A stretch of DNA of 11,243 bases from DATKAB01 sp964542745 (GCA_964542745.1 CAZIVR010000112.1:1-11243); one strand, 5' to 3'. Counted from the first letter of the stretch, positions 1 through 6,300 are shown. The notes: generated by a model from the sequence alone, not told the origin. Program-made: numbers and translations.

Positions 1-60
1 CGCGGGGCCGTCCGGAGTCCCCAGGGGGCCGCACCCCGGGTAACCGGCAATCGCCCCGCG
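1..60. repeat. Possible long-range hairpin after the last left-operon gene
   Basis: The first eight bases (CGCGGGGC) are the exact reverse complement of positions 53-60 (GCCCCGCG), with further short GC complementarity between them. The site lies just after the stop codon of the 48-aa gene, where a transcript terminator would be expected. There is no T-tract on either strand, and in DNA this GC-rich an 8-bp match is only weakly significant. The window edge cuts whatever lies further left. Confidence 0.22.
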
Positions 61-62
61 CC

Positions 63-209
63 CTACTGGTTCGCTCCGCTCGCGTCGTTCGCCGGCGTCG
101 CCGCACCCTGCTCGAGTGCCTGCTCGAGCACTTCCATTTCCGCATGCACCGCGGTCGTCTCCTTCCAGCGCGCGACCAGCGCGCGCGCCGCACTCAGCAC
201 CTGATCCAT
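63..209 (-). CDS. Small 48-aa hypothetical protein, last gene of the left operon
   Basis: A short frame runs from ATG at 209 to TAG at 63. It is supported by a near-perfect Shine-Dalgarno (AGGAGGA) 8 nt upstream and by its place 13 nt after the preceding stop codon. The peptide (MDQVLSAARALVARWKETT..., ending GANQ) is predicted mostly helical up to about residue 35, with LEQ repeats (VLEQALEQ) that could form a short coiled coil, followed by a small polar tail rich in Ala, Asn and Gly. There is no signal peptide or membrane segment. I do not recognise the family. Its position last in a virion-type operon would suit a minor structural or scaffolding peptide, but nothing in the sequence shows that. 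The strong ribosome binding site is the main reason to accept it. Confidence 0.7.
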   Translation of the reverse strand: MDQVLSAARALVARWKETTAVHAEMEVLEQALEQGAATPANDASGANQ

Positions 210-222
210 GACTTGTCTCCTC

Positions 223-639
223 CTAGATCGAGCTGCACAGCAGCCCGAGCAGCGTGACCGTGGCGTCGTTGACCGGGTCGGCGTTGGTGAAGTGGAGATA
301 GCCCCAGCCGAACACGAGATCGTCGAGCGCGGCCCCGCGGAACCCGAACGTGATCAGCTGGTCGGCGCCGACCGCGACCGCCGCGATCAGCTGGTCGGGG
401 AGCCCGACGCCGCTCTCGAGCGCCGGCGTCCAGTAGAGGCTTACGGGGGCGCCCGTGAGCGTGAGGTAGAGGTTGAACGTCACGAACCCCGACGCGTCGA
501 TCACGTCGCTGAACGCATCGCCCGAGGCCACCACGGGGATCGGGGACGAGCTCTCGAACGACACGACGCACTGGCGCGCGTGCCCACGCCCCTCGGCGGG
601 CAGCGCTCCGGTGATGAGGTTGGGGCTCAGGAAGGCCAT
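223..639 (-). CDS. Beta-rich hypothetical protein (138 aa), probable virion component
   Basis: I chose ATG at 639 (MAFLSPNLITG) rather than the upstream in-frame ATG at 708, because the longer form would overlap the previous gene by about 65 bases. The chosen start has GGAG just upstream, lying in the last codons of that gene (ATG GAG TGA), which implies coupled translation. The protein has no membrane helix. It alternates hydrophobic beta-strand-like stretches (FVTFNLYLTL, VSLYWTPAL, QLITFGFRG, LVFGWGYLHF, ATVTLLGLL) with Gly, Asp and Pro turns, and ends in a hydrophobic strand. This pattern fits a compact beta-sandwich. With its neighbours it is one of a run of similar-sized beta-rich proteins after the capsid-like gene, so a minor capsid, vertex or spike role is plausible. 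No specific family is recognised. Confidence 0.78.
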   Translation of the reverse strand: MAFLSPNLITGALPAEGRGHARQCVVSFESSSPIPVVASGDAFSDVIDASGFVTFNLYLTLTGAPVSLYWTPALESGVGLPDQLIAAVAVGADQLITFGFRGAALDDLVFGWGYLHFTNADPVNDATVTLLGLLCSSI

Positions 640-643
640 GCGC

Positions 644-1126
644 TCACTCCATCCGGAACGTGGCGACGAGGTCGAAGGTCTGGCCGGCCACCACGCCGGA
701 CAGGCCACCCACCGAGAGCCGGAGCCGCGTGCCGCGCAGCCGGATGGTGTCGCAGTTTGGCGTCTCCGGCATGCCCTGGATCCCGTAGGTGCGGTTCCAC
801 AGGACGGTGCCGGAGGAGGTTCCGACCCAGTGGAGCGCCTCTTCGACCGTGAGCGCCATCGCGACGGTGGGGTTGAACCACAGGTCCAGGAACGGGCCGG
901 GGTAAACGCCCACGTAGGTGGTCTGCGCCTGGAGCGGGTTTCCGTTGGCGGCAGTGACGCCGTTGAGCTGGGAGCGGTCGACCACTCCCGGATAGATGTC
1001 GAAAATGAACCGCCGCACGTTGGCAGGCGAAGCCGACAGCGTCACCCGGCGCGAGAACACCTGCACCATCGGAACGCTGCGTACGACCTCTCGAACCGGG
1101 ACCGGCGGAGTGAGCGTGTTCGCCAT
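644..1126 (-). CDS. Beta-rich hypothetical protein (160 aa), probable virion component
   Basis: The ATG at 1126 shares its A with the TGA of the preceding gene (TGATG), and GGAGG lies about 7 nt upstream inside that gene, so translation is probably coupled. After about 20 polar residues the protein is rich in predicted strands (SRRVTLSAS, RRFIFDIYPG, TTYVGVYPG, FLDLWFNPTVAMALTV, TIRLRGTRLRLSVGG, TFDLVATFRME) with no membrane helix. Its length and alternating strand/turn pattern would suit a single beta-sandwich or jelly roll, as in minor capsid proteins of small icosahedral viruses. This is inference from pattern and position: I do not recognise a named family and see no catalytic motif. Confidence 0.8.
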   Translation of the reverse strand: MANTLTPPVPVREVVRSVPMVQVFSRRVTLSASPANVRRFIFDIYPGVVDRSQLNGVTAANGNPLQAQTTYVGVYPGPFLDLWFNPTVAMALTVEEALHWVGTSSGTVLWNRTYGIQGMPETPNCDTIRLRGTRLRLSVGGLSGVVAGQTFDLVATFRME

Positions 1127-1695
1127 CAGGCCCTCCGCTCCTGGCGCGTCCTGTAGAAGTAGCCGGCCAGGCGCGCGATGAAATGCCGGGTATCGAGGCC
1201 GTTGTTGCTCAGGCGCAGCACCACCTCGGTGCGCCCGAACAGCGACACCTGGACGGCGGCCGGAGTGTTCACGCCCCCGATCACACCACTGTTTTGGTGC
1301 ATGTAGTTGACCGCGTTCCCGTTCTCGATCACGGACCAGGTGAGGTCGCTGAGGGCGAGCTCACTCTCGGCGTTGAACCCGAGGTACCGAATCACGAACT
1401 CCATCGTCGCGGGGATCGTGAACGCGATCACGTCGACGCTCGCCCCGGCGCCCACGTCGGCATCCGCCACGCGGTCGAACCACAGCGAGCCGCGCGGCGG
1501 GAAATTGACGCCGGGGAGCGCGACCAGCACGTCGCCCTCGGGCTTGAGCCCGGGGGCAGCGGTGTCGACGATCTCGACCGGCCGCGCGGGGTCGCCCCCG
1601 AGCGGGCGGCCGAAGCGCAGCCACTGCCACGACGAGATCCGCTCGACGAGTCGGCGAGCGAACCGCGGGCGCGACAGCGGCTGGCGCCGGCTCAT
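1126..1695 (-). CDS. Hypothetical protein (189 aa) with basic N-terminus and beta-rich body, probable virion component
   Basis: The ATG at 1695 overlaps the previous stop by four bases (ATGA). No clear Shine-Dalgarno is seen, so it probably depends on translational coupling. Residues 1-30 are strongly basic (MSRRQPLSRPRFARRLVERI, then RFGR), a segment that could bind nucleic acid or a membrane surface. Residues about 40-180 are strand-rich (VLVALPG, SVDVIAFTIPATMEFVIRYLGF, TWSVIENGN, AVQVSLFGRTEVVLRLSNNG, HFIARLAGYFYR). The ATMEFVIRYLGF stretch faintly recalls GAAMDFVWTAGLY in the gene just upstream, which may mean common descent, though the match is too short to prove it. An arginine-tailed capsid or vertex protein facing packaged DNA would fit. 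Function is not established. Confidence 0.8.
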   Translation of the reverse strand: MSRRQPLSRPRFARRLVERISSWQWLRFGRPLGGDPARPVEIVDTAAPGLKPEGDVLVALPGVNFPPRGSLWFDRVADADVGAGASVDVIAFTIPATMEFVIRYLGFNAESELALSDLTWSVIENGNAVNYMHQNSGVIGGVNTPAAVQVSLFGRTEVVLRLSNNGLDTRHFIARLAGYFYRTRQERRA

Positions 1696-2126
1696 GCGGT
1701 GTACGGCGCGGGCAGCGGCTCACCCTTCGGCCACTGGAACCCGATGAACGAGAGGTAGAGCGCCACCGTGCTCGAGACCAGGTTGTCGATCACGAGCTCG
1801 ATCGTCGCGTTGAAGGGCACGCGCGTGATGTAGGGGTGCACGAGCGGGCCGATGCCGAGGCCCGGCGTCCCGAACAGCGCGCCGATCGGCGTCGCCGTTT
1901 TCAGGATCGAGTCCTGGTCCGAGAGCTGAACCCGCTTGAGCAGGAACCCGCCGTGCGTGACGTCGGTCCCCGCCATGACGGCGGCCACGTTGCAGGTGTA
2001 GAGGCCGGCGGTCCACACGAAGTCCATCGCGGCTCCGATGTTGACCGTGACCGGCTTCCCCACCTCGAGCGAGCTGAACGAGATCAGCTCGGTGGTGTAG
2101 ACGTAGGTGCGTTTGTTTCCGACCAT
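1692..2126 (-). CDS. Beta-rich hypothetical protein (144 aa), probable virion component
   Basis: ATG at 2126 has a good Shine-Dalgarno (GGAGG, 8 nt upstream). The protein shows a regular series of hydrophobic strands (YVYTTELISFSSL, PVTVNIGAAMDFVW, GLYTCNVAAVM, GGFLLKRVQLS, NATIELVIDNLV, SSTVALYLSFIGFQW) separated by Gly/Pro/Asp turns, with no signal peptide or membrane helix. It is the first gene after the capsid-like gene, separated from it by a 65-nt spacer holding a strong hairpin. Small size, all-beta character and position point to a virion protein such as a second capsid subunit, penton or spike base. That is inference from context; the family is not recognised. Confidence 0.8.
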   Translation of the reverse strand: MVGNKRTYVYTTELISFSSLEVGKPVTVNIGAAMDFVWTAGLYTCNVAAVMAGTDVTHGGFLLKRVQLSDQDSILKTATPIGALFGTPGLGIGPLVHPYITRVPFNATIELVIDNLVSSTVALYLSFIGFQWPKGEPLPAPYTA

Positions 2127-2149
2127 GAGGCGCCTCCGGTTCCAGCGTG

Positions 2150-2174
2150 GGGCGGGGGCTCCGGGCCCCCGCCC
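2150..2174 (-). promoter_or_regulatory. GC-only hairpin between capsid-like gene and next gene
   Basis: Positions 2150-2159 and 2165-2174 form a perfect 10-bp all-GC stem with a 5-nt loop (TCCGG). It sits in the only sizeable spacer of the downstream part of the operon, 17 nt after the TAA of the capsid-like gene. There is no T-tract, so it is not a classical intrinsic terminator. It could be a partial terminator/attenuator or a 3' stabiliser that raises capsid mRNA relative to the genes after it. Confidence 0.5.
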
Positions 2175-2191
2175 GCACGATCAGGGTTGGG

Positions 2192-2782
2192 TTACGCCGC
2201 GCGGTCGAGGCGCCCGTGCAGCATGCAGGTGACGGCCACCGCCGCGGTCGGCGACGGCGCGGCCGGCCACACCAGCTCCGCCTCGAACGACTCTCCGCCC
2301 ACGATCGGGATCGGCGACTCGAGCTTGAAGATCGCGTCGGGGTGCGCCTGGCCGTTGTGGGCGCCCTGTCGCGTGACCGTGGAGTTGGTGTCTTCGGCGA
2401 AGCCGTCGACGCCGATCCCGCCGGTCAGGAACTTGGCCGGCAGGAGCAGCCACTCGACCGATCCGCCCATCACGAACCGGAAGTAGCTGTTGTGCATCAC
2501 CAGCGCCAGGTCGGCGGCCATGGTCGCCGCGGTCGACCAGAAGGCGAGCGCGACGGCGTAGCACGTGAAGCCCCATCCCGAGGGGAGCTGGGAGGCCTGG
2601 CGCAGGTTGGTGTCGACGAAGGTCTTCACGCCCGAGCCGAACGCCGTCGTCCCCTGCGAGACCGGCACCGTGAAGAAGCTGAGCTTGGTCGTCCCGGAGG
2701 TGGCCACCGTGGCCGAGTCGTAGAGCGGCTGGGTGAGCACGTTCCGGGGCTTGCCCGTCATGGGGCTGAGAGCAGCACTCAT
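2192..2782 (-). CDS. Putative major capsid-like structural protein (196 aa)
   Basis: ATG at 2782 follows a Shine-Dalgarno-like AGGAAGA about 8 nt upstream. The opening third (LTQPLYDSATVATSGTTKL, SFFTVPVSQGTT, KTFVDTNLRQASQLPSGWGF) and the closing segment (IPIVGGESFEAELVW, then AVAVTCMLHGRLDR) resemble a style of protein I associate with major coat proteins of small tailless bacterial viruses: strand, Gly-rich loop, 'DTN(L/M)..A..LP' turn, and a final strand ending in L.G...R. No membrane helix is convincing. About 200 residues is right for one jelly roll. It has its own ribosome site and a strong hairpin after it, consistent with high expression. The assignment rests on remembered pattern and operon context; a structure prediction would decide it. 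Alternative: another abundant virion surface protein. Confidence 0.62.
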   Translation of the reverse strand: MSAALSPMTGKPRNVLTQPLYDSATVATSGTTKLSFFTVPVSQGTTAFGSGVKTFVDTNLRQASQLPSGWGFTCYAVALAFWSTAATMAADLALVMHNSYFRFVMGGSVEWLLLPAKFLTGGIGVDGFAEDTNSTVTRQGAHNGQAHPDAIFKLESPIPIVGGESFEAELVWPAAPSPTAAVAVTCMLHGRLDRAA

Positions 2783-2838
2783 CGTTCGATCTTCCTCATT
2801 GCGGCCAGGGGTTCACTGCACGAAGGGTTGGCGGTGGT

Positions 2839-3360
2839 TTAGCTCTGAGCCCAGGACGGGAGGCGCGACGAGGCCAGCGACGGCCCGTCCATCACGTAGC
2901 CGGCGAGCGCCCGGCTCGAGATGTAGGGCGACTCGGTGAGCCCCGAGAGCCCCGGCACGTGCGGCGCCAGGAACTCTCGCACCGCGTCGACCCCGACCAC
3001 GGTCGCGGCACCGAACACGATGTCGCGCGAGGTCTCGCGCCCCACCAGGTTCGGCAGCAGCATGCCGGCGATCGCGATCACGCTCGCCTTGAGCCCGAGC
3101 CGGCCCCAGCCGGTCTGCAGCTCGCGCGGCAGCATCGGCGCCAGGGCATTGACGCCCATGACGGTCCCGAGGCCTCCGGCGATGCCGACCCCGACCTTCA
3201 TCAGGTCGACTCCCGCCACCGGGATGCGCGGCAGGCTCAGCGACGGGTTGCGCCGCGGGCGGCGGCGCCGGCGGCGCGCCCCTCCGCTCGAGCTGCTCGC
3301 GGCCGCGCGGCGCTTCTTGGCCTTCCGCTTCCTCTTCGGGTTTCCCGCGGTCAACACCAT
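2839..3360 (-). CDS. Arg/Lys-rich (PRRNP) multi-helix membrane protein (173 aa)
   Basis: I chose ATG at 3360 because an ideal Shine-Dalgarno (AGGAGGAG) lies 6-7 nt upstream, which excludes the in-frame ATG at 3387. Residues 8-38 are extremely basic (KRKRKAKKRRA, a Ser/Gly linker, RRRRRRPRRNP). Three hydrophobic segments follow at about 54-76, 88-107 and 112-130, giving a small integral membrane protein with a cationic N-terminal arm. The tail (140-173) is polar. Such a protein could sit in an internal viral membrane and contact the genome with its arm. The neighbour just upstream carries the same KPRRNP/RPRRNP segment, so the two probably act together or bind the same partner. No enzymatic motif is seen. 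Function is inferred from composition and context only. Confidence 0.78.
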   Translation of the reverse strand: MVLTAGNPKRKRKAKKRRAAASSSSGGARRRRRRPRRNPSLSLPRIPVAGVDLMKVGVGIAGGLGTVMGVNALAPMLPRELQTGWGRLGLKASVIAIAGMLLPNLVGRETSRDIVFGAATVVGVDAVREFLAPHVPGLSGLTESPYISSRALAGYVMDGPSLASSRLPSWAQS

Positions 3361-3394
3361 GACTTCTCCTCCTGCGTTGCGACGCATCGTGACC

Positions 3395-3952
3395 TCAATC
3401 GACCAGGCCGCGATCGGTCACTTTGAAACCGCCGCCCTGGATGTTGAGCCCCCTGGCATCAGGGCTGGTGCACAGCAGCGGCCGGGGTCGCTTGAAAACG
3501 TGCCGGTAGCGCTGCTTCCGCCCCGTCCACTTGTTGCTCTCGTACTCGACCGCGTGGATCTCGCCGAGCAGTACCACCACCTTCGGCGCCGGGCGCGAGG
3601 GCACCACCAACGCCCGGGTCGGATCGAAGGCGTGCCACCGGCGGAACGTCCGCCTCGCCTGTTCGATCACGGCCGGGCTGATCGCTTCCGGGTTGCGGCG
3701 CGGCTTCCGCGTGCGGCGCCGGCGCACGGTCTTCGACTTCGACTTCGACTTCGCGCGCGGCTTCGCGCGCGTCTTGCTCCTCGAGGGCCTGCGCGCGGCA
3801 CGCGCCGGAGCCGGCTTCATCTCGAGGAGCCGCACGCGCCCCCCGTAGGAGCGCGCGATCGCGCGGCCGATCCGGCGCGCTTCGGCGAGCGACCCGCACG
3901 CCACCTCGCAAATTGTGGCGCCGCGCATGGTCTGGATCCGGTAGCGCGTCAC
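3395..3952 (-). CDS. Two-domain hypothetical protein with a central Arg/Lys-rich PRRNP linker (185 aa)
   Basis: The GTG at 3952 overlaps the previous stop codon by four bases (GTGA). An ATG at 3928 (MRGATIC) is the alternative, but it lacks a good ribosome site and would break the overlap pattern. Residues 1-46 look like a small alpha/beta unit (TRYRIQTMRGATICEVACGS, then SLAEARRIGRAIARSYGG). Residues 47-88 are a cationic linker with a KSKSKSK run encoded by a 6-base tandem repeat, ending RKPRRNP. The C-terminal domain (about 90-185) has strands VVVLLGEIHAVEYE, QRYRHVFKRP, LNIQGGGFKVTDRGLVD. The 'YRH.F ... L.I.GG.(F/Y).VT.RG' pattern is one I have seen in uncharacterised phage proteins. The linker could bind DNA. 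It precedes the other PRRNP protein by 34 nt. Function unknown. Confidence 0.75.
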   Translation of the reverse strand: MTRYRIQTMRGATICEVACGSLAEARRIGRAIARSYGGRVRLLEMKPAPARAARRPSRSKTRAKPRAKSKSKSKTVRRRRTRKPRRNPEAISPAVIEQARRTFRRWHAFDPTRALVVPSRPAPKVVVLLGEIHAVEYESNKWTGRKQRYRHVFKRPRPLLCTSPDARGLNIQGGGFKVTDRGLVD

Positions 3953-4632
3953 GCCGCCCGCCTGCTCTCGAAGGCTCGGAAGAAATGCGGCGCGAGGAGC
4001 ACCGCGCCGGCGATCAGCGCAATCGGCAACAGCGCCTTGCCCAGCGCCTCGAACCCGAACGGGTCGCTCGGGCGCGTCACGTCGATCGTCCGGTCGAGCG
4101 CCTGGTCGGCCGCGCGGAACTGCTCGGCCGTGATCTGCCCGGCGAGGTAGCGGTCGACGAGCGCCACCTTTCCCTCGAGCTGGCGGCGGTTGAGCGCGGT
4201 GGTCTTCTCGAGGTAGCCGATGATCGCCACGGCCGTGAGGTAGACGCCGATCACCACCACCGGCACCACGGGCAGCGCGAAGCCGAGACCGCGGAGCGTC
4301 GGCGTGCTGCGCTCGATCCCCTGCTCGCGCATCCAGGCCTGGGCCCGCTCGGCGAGCTCGGCGAAGCGCGCCGTGAACGTTCGGTAGCTGGAAGCCGCTT
4401 CGACCTGGCGGCGGTAGGCTTCCTTCACCGCCTGCTTGATCTCCGCCCGCTTCACGGGGTCCGCGACGGCGTTCGCCCTGCGGTCGAGATCCATCACGCC
4501 GGCGTTCGCCATGCTGATCGCCGCGCGCTGCGCCTCGGCACGGCGCACCAGGTCCTGCATGCCGTCGATCAGGCGATCGACGGTCCACTGGACCGGCGCG
4601 GGGAGCGCCGCGAGGGCCGGGGCGAGACTCAT
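3949..4632 (-). CDS. Coiled-coil and two-helix membrane protein (227 aa)
   Basis: The ATG at 4632 overlaps the previous stop by four bases (ATGA). The frame stays open upstream, but a longer form would overlap the whole previous gene. Residues 1-110 are mostly long amphipathic helices rich in Ala, Arg, Glu and Gln (for example AEIKQAVKEAYRRQVEAA and FAELAERAQAWMREQG), a likely coiled coil. Hydrophobic helices lie at about 115-140 (LGFALPVVPVVVIGVYLTAV) and 197-215 (ALLPIALIAGAVLLA), separated by a charged stretch, and the protein ends in a basic FESRRAA tail. It may be a virion membrane protein, a lysis-related protein or a genome-delivery component. There is no peptidase or muramidase motif. 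The family is not recognised. Confidence 0.75.
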   Translation of the reverse strand: MSLAPALAALPAPVQWTVDRLIDGMQDLVRRAEAQRAAISMANAGVMDLDRRANAVADPVKRAEIKQAVKEAYRRQVEAASSYRTFTARFAELAERAQAWMREQGIERSTPTLRGLGFALPVVPVVVIGVYLTAVAIIGYLEKTTALNRRQLEGKVALVDRYLAGQITAEQFRAADQALDRTIDVTRPSDPFGFEALGKALLPIALIAGAVLLAPHFFRAFESRRAA

Positions 4633-4976
4633 GCGCGGCGGCGCTTCCTGGAACCCGCGAACATGAGGAGGGCGATCCCGAGGGCGCCGGCGACGAGGAT
4701 CGTCTTGCCGCCGCCCGGCACCGCATTGATCGCCTGCTGGGCCGGGCTCATCGCCGGCGCCGTGGAGGGACCGATCGGGGCCGGCTGGAAGGAGGCCTGG
4801 GAGACCGTGCTCGGGATATTCTGCACGGGGACCTCGACCGGACCGATCGGGGTCGGCACCGTGACCGAACCTCCCGTCACCGCCTGCTTGATCGGGTTGA
4901 TGATCGTGTTTCGGAGCCACTTCGGGGGCTTGAGCGAGAACCCGAGGCCCGCCTGCGAATAGCTACCCACGTACAC
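4629..4976 (-). CDS. Small one-helix membrane protein with basic tail (115 aa)
   Basis: GTG at 4976 is the start: GGAGG lies 7 nt upstream, inside the end of the previous gene, giving a 14-base overlap. The N-terminus (MYVGSYSQAG) is followed by an amphipathic stretch (PPKWLRNTIINPIKQA), a Val/Pro-rich region (PTPIGPVEVPVQNIPS) and a hydrophobic helix at about 92-108 (TILVAGALGIALLMFAG), then a positive SRKRRRA tail. By the positive-inside rule the tail would be cytoplasmic or lumenal to the virion. Residues 85-92 match a minimal Walker A string, but this runs straight into the membrane helix and there is no Walker B, so I do not call an ATPase. A virion membrane protein is the likeliest role. 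Confidence 0.72.
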   Translation of the reverse strand: MYVGSYSQAGLGFSLKPPKWLRNTIINPIKQAVTGGSVTVPTPIGPVEVPVQNIPSTVSQASFQPAPIGPSTAPAMSPAQQAINAVPGGGKTILVAGALGIALLMFAGSRKRRRA

Positions 4977-5685
4977 GGGACAACCTCCGGCTGAAGGTGA
5001 ACAGCGCCCAGGCCGCGAGCGCCGCAAGCGCGGCCGGAATGAGACTGCCCCCGGGAGTCTCTCCCCCGGGCGGAGCTTCGACGGGGAGCCCGGGGGCGGG
5101 TGCCGCGGCGGCGCGCGCTGGCACCATCCAGCCCGCGCGCTCTCGGGCCTCCACTGGTTCCCCCACGCGGCGCGGCGCGAATCCCGGCGAAGCGTTCGCC
5201 GCGGGTACGTGACGAGCCTCCTCGAGATCGAACGAGAACGGCACGGGCGGGAGCGTCACGCCCGGGGCCGAGGTCACGGGCTGCGGCGCGTCCAGGACCT
5301 GCGGCGCGTAGACCGTCCCGCCGCTTCCCTCGTCGTCTCGCCGGTAGGTCTCGATCACGGGCGCGATCTCGGCCGCGGCCACGGGCTGGGGCGCGATGGG
5401 AAATGAAACCGGCGGCGCGGGAAGGGGCTGCGGAACGAAGACCACCGGAGAGATCCCCGGCTGTGGCGCGGGCTGCGGAACGAAGACCNNNNNNNNNNNN
5501 NNNNNNNNNNNNNNNNNNNNNNNNNNNNNNNNNNNNNNNNNNNNNNNNNNNNNNNNNNNNNNNNNNNNNNNNNNNNNNNNNNNNNNNNCCGGCGCGAGCT
5601 CCGGCTGCGGCGCCGGCTGGGGTGCCGGCACCTGCCAGGGCGCGAGCGCCGGCGGGAGGAGGTCGGTGCCCTGGGCTAGGTACAC
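4963..5685 (-). CDS. Pro-rich repetitive protein with C-terminal membrane anchor, interrupted by an assembly gap
   Basis: The likely start is GTG at 5685 (MYLAQGTDLLPP), overlapping the transglutaminase-like gene by 10 bases; only a weak purine-rich site precedes it. Both sides of the 100-N gap read in the same frame and share Pro/Gln repeats (VPAPQPAPQP before, VFVPQPAPQP and VFVPQPLPAP after), so it is probably one gene whose true length is unknown. The middle is acidic and polar (ETYRRDDEGSGG, SFDLEEARHV). The C-terminus has one hydrophobic helix (LIPAALAALAAWALFTF) and a basic tail (SRRLSRVRG). A stalk or spacer anchored in a membrane with a Pro-rich extended rod fits best. No catalytic motif is seen. 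Interpreted without the gap it would be 240 residues. Confidence 0.65.
   Translation of the reverse strand: MYLAQGTDLLPPALAPWQVPAPQPAPQPELAPXXXXXXXXXXXXXXXXXXXXXXXXXXXXXXXXXXVFVPQPAPQPGISPVVFVPQPLPAPPVSFPIAPQPVAAAEIAPVIETYRRDDEGSGGTVYAPQVLDAPQPVTSAPGVTLPPVPFSFDLEEARHVPAANASPGFAPRRVGEPVEARERAGWMVPARAAAAPAPGLPVEAPPGGETPGGSLIPAALAALAAWALFTFSRRLSRVRG
5425..5488. repeat. 19-bp perfect direct repeat at the edge of the assembly gap
   Basis: GGGCTGCGGAACGAAGACC occurs at 5425-5443 and again at 5470-5488, 45 bp (15 codons) apart, directly against the N run. It encodes the repeated VFVPQP unit. A third or further copies probably lie in the gap, which would explain why assembly broke here. Confidence 0.85.
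5489..5588. other. Assembly gap (100 N) inside the Pro-rich gene
   Basis: Exactly 100 unknown bases, the conventional placeholder length, so the true size is not known. It is flanked by repetitive Pro/Gln coding sequence on both sides. Confidence 0.97.
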
Positions 5686-6221
5686 AGCGGGAAGTCCCCC
5701 GTGAGCGTCGGGCGCGGGTGCTCCCACCCTGCCGGCGTCGAGCCGAAGGTCGGATCGAGCGGCACGTCGGTTCCGCCCACGCGAGCGACCAGGTAGACGT
5801 GCGAGAACTCGCGCGGGCGAAGCGGGTCGACGCCGATCACGCGGAAGCGGAGGTCGGCGCAGATTCCGATCGACAGCATCAGGGCCGCGAGCAGCACCGC
5901 GCGGTCGTCGCAGTCGCCGGCGCCGAGCCGAAGCGTCGTCCGCGGATCCTGCAGCAGCTCGACGCCCACGGGATCGTTGGTGAACCGGATACGATCGCGC
6001 ACGTAGCGGAACAGCGCGTCGAGCTCGGCCGCGGGCTGGTGCGCCGGCACGCGCGCGACGATCGCGAGTGCGAGCTCGCGCACTTCGGGATCGGTCGAGC
6101 CGCGGCGCGCGAGCTCGCGCATCAGCTCGAGCGTGACGCGCGTGCCGGCGTGGCCGGAAGGCAGCGGCCCGCGGGAGACGCGCGTCGTCGCTTCGGAGGT
6201 CGCTGCGCCGGTGAGGTACAT
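5676..6221 (-). CDS. Transglutaminase-like / papain-fold cysteine protein (181 aa)
   Basis: The central motif AGDCDDRAVLLAALM (Cys104), then a His in EFSHVYLVARV (His141) and an Asp in VPLDPT (Asp156), give the Cys-His-Asp order of the transglutaminase-like superfamily. 'GDC(D/E)D.A.L..A.L' is a hallmark of its bacterial and phage members, many of which act as peptidases or amidases. Residues 45-95 are a helical lead-in (ELDALFRYVRDRIRFTNDPVG) typical of the family. No signal peptide is evident. It heads the left operon, after a divergent control region, and no Shine-Dalgarno is seen before ATG at 6221, so translation may start leaderless or at a downstream codon. Plausible roles are capsid or membrane-protein maturation, or cell-wall opening at entry or lysis. 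Superfamily assignment is firm; the role is inference. Confidence 0.88.
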   Translation of the reverse strand: MYLTGAATSEATTRVSRGPLPSGHAGTRVTLELMRELARRGSTDPEVRELALAIVARVPAHQPAAELDALFRYVRDRIRFTNDPVGVELLQDPRTTLRLGAGDCDDRAVLLAALMLSIGICADLRFRVIGVDPLRPREFSHVYLVARVGGTDVPLDPTFGSTPAGWEHPRPTLTGDFPLCT

Positions 6222-6300
6222 GAGCGACGATAGACCACGGGCGAACCGCCGGGCGCAACGATAATTTTTTCTGTGCCAGCGTCGCCCGCAGATTTCTGTT

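Noticed and set aside
640..708. N-terminal extension of the 138-aa protein to an ATG at 708
   Set aside because: It would overlap the preceding gene extensively and has a non-coding-like, Pro/Ser/Trp-rich extension; ATG at 639 has a coupled GGAG site.
3731..3753. CTTCGA tandem repeat as a phase-variation tract
   Set aside because: The unit is 6 bp, so copy changes would not shift the frame; it just encodes KSKSKSK in a basic linker.
4701..4724. Walker A-like string AVPGGGKT in the 115-aa membrane protein, possible packaging ATPase remnant
   Set aside because: It runs directly into a membrane helix, the protein is far too short, and there is no Walker B or any other ATPase motif.
2936..4962. 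Long open frames on the plus strand opposite the membrane-protein genes
   Set aside because: They encode Arg/Pro/Ala-dominated low-complexity peptides, lack ribosome sites, and lie antisense to well-supported genes with overlapping starts and stops; a by-product of high GC content.
6264..6278. Sigma-54 promoter (TGGCAC on the minus strand at 6278-6273)
   Set aside because: The -12 TTGC element is absent at the required spacing; the bases there are AAAT.
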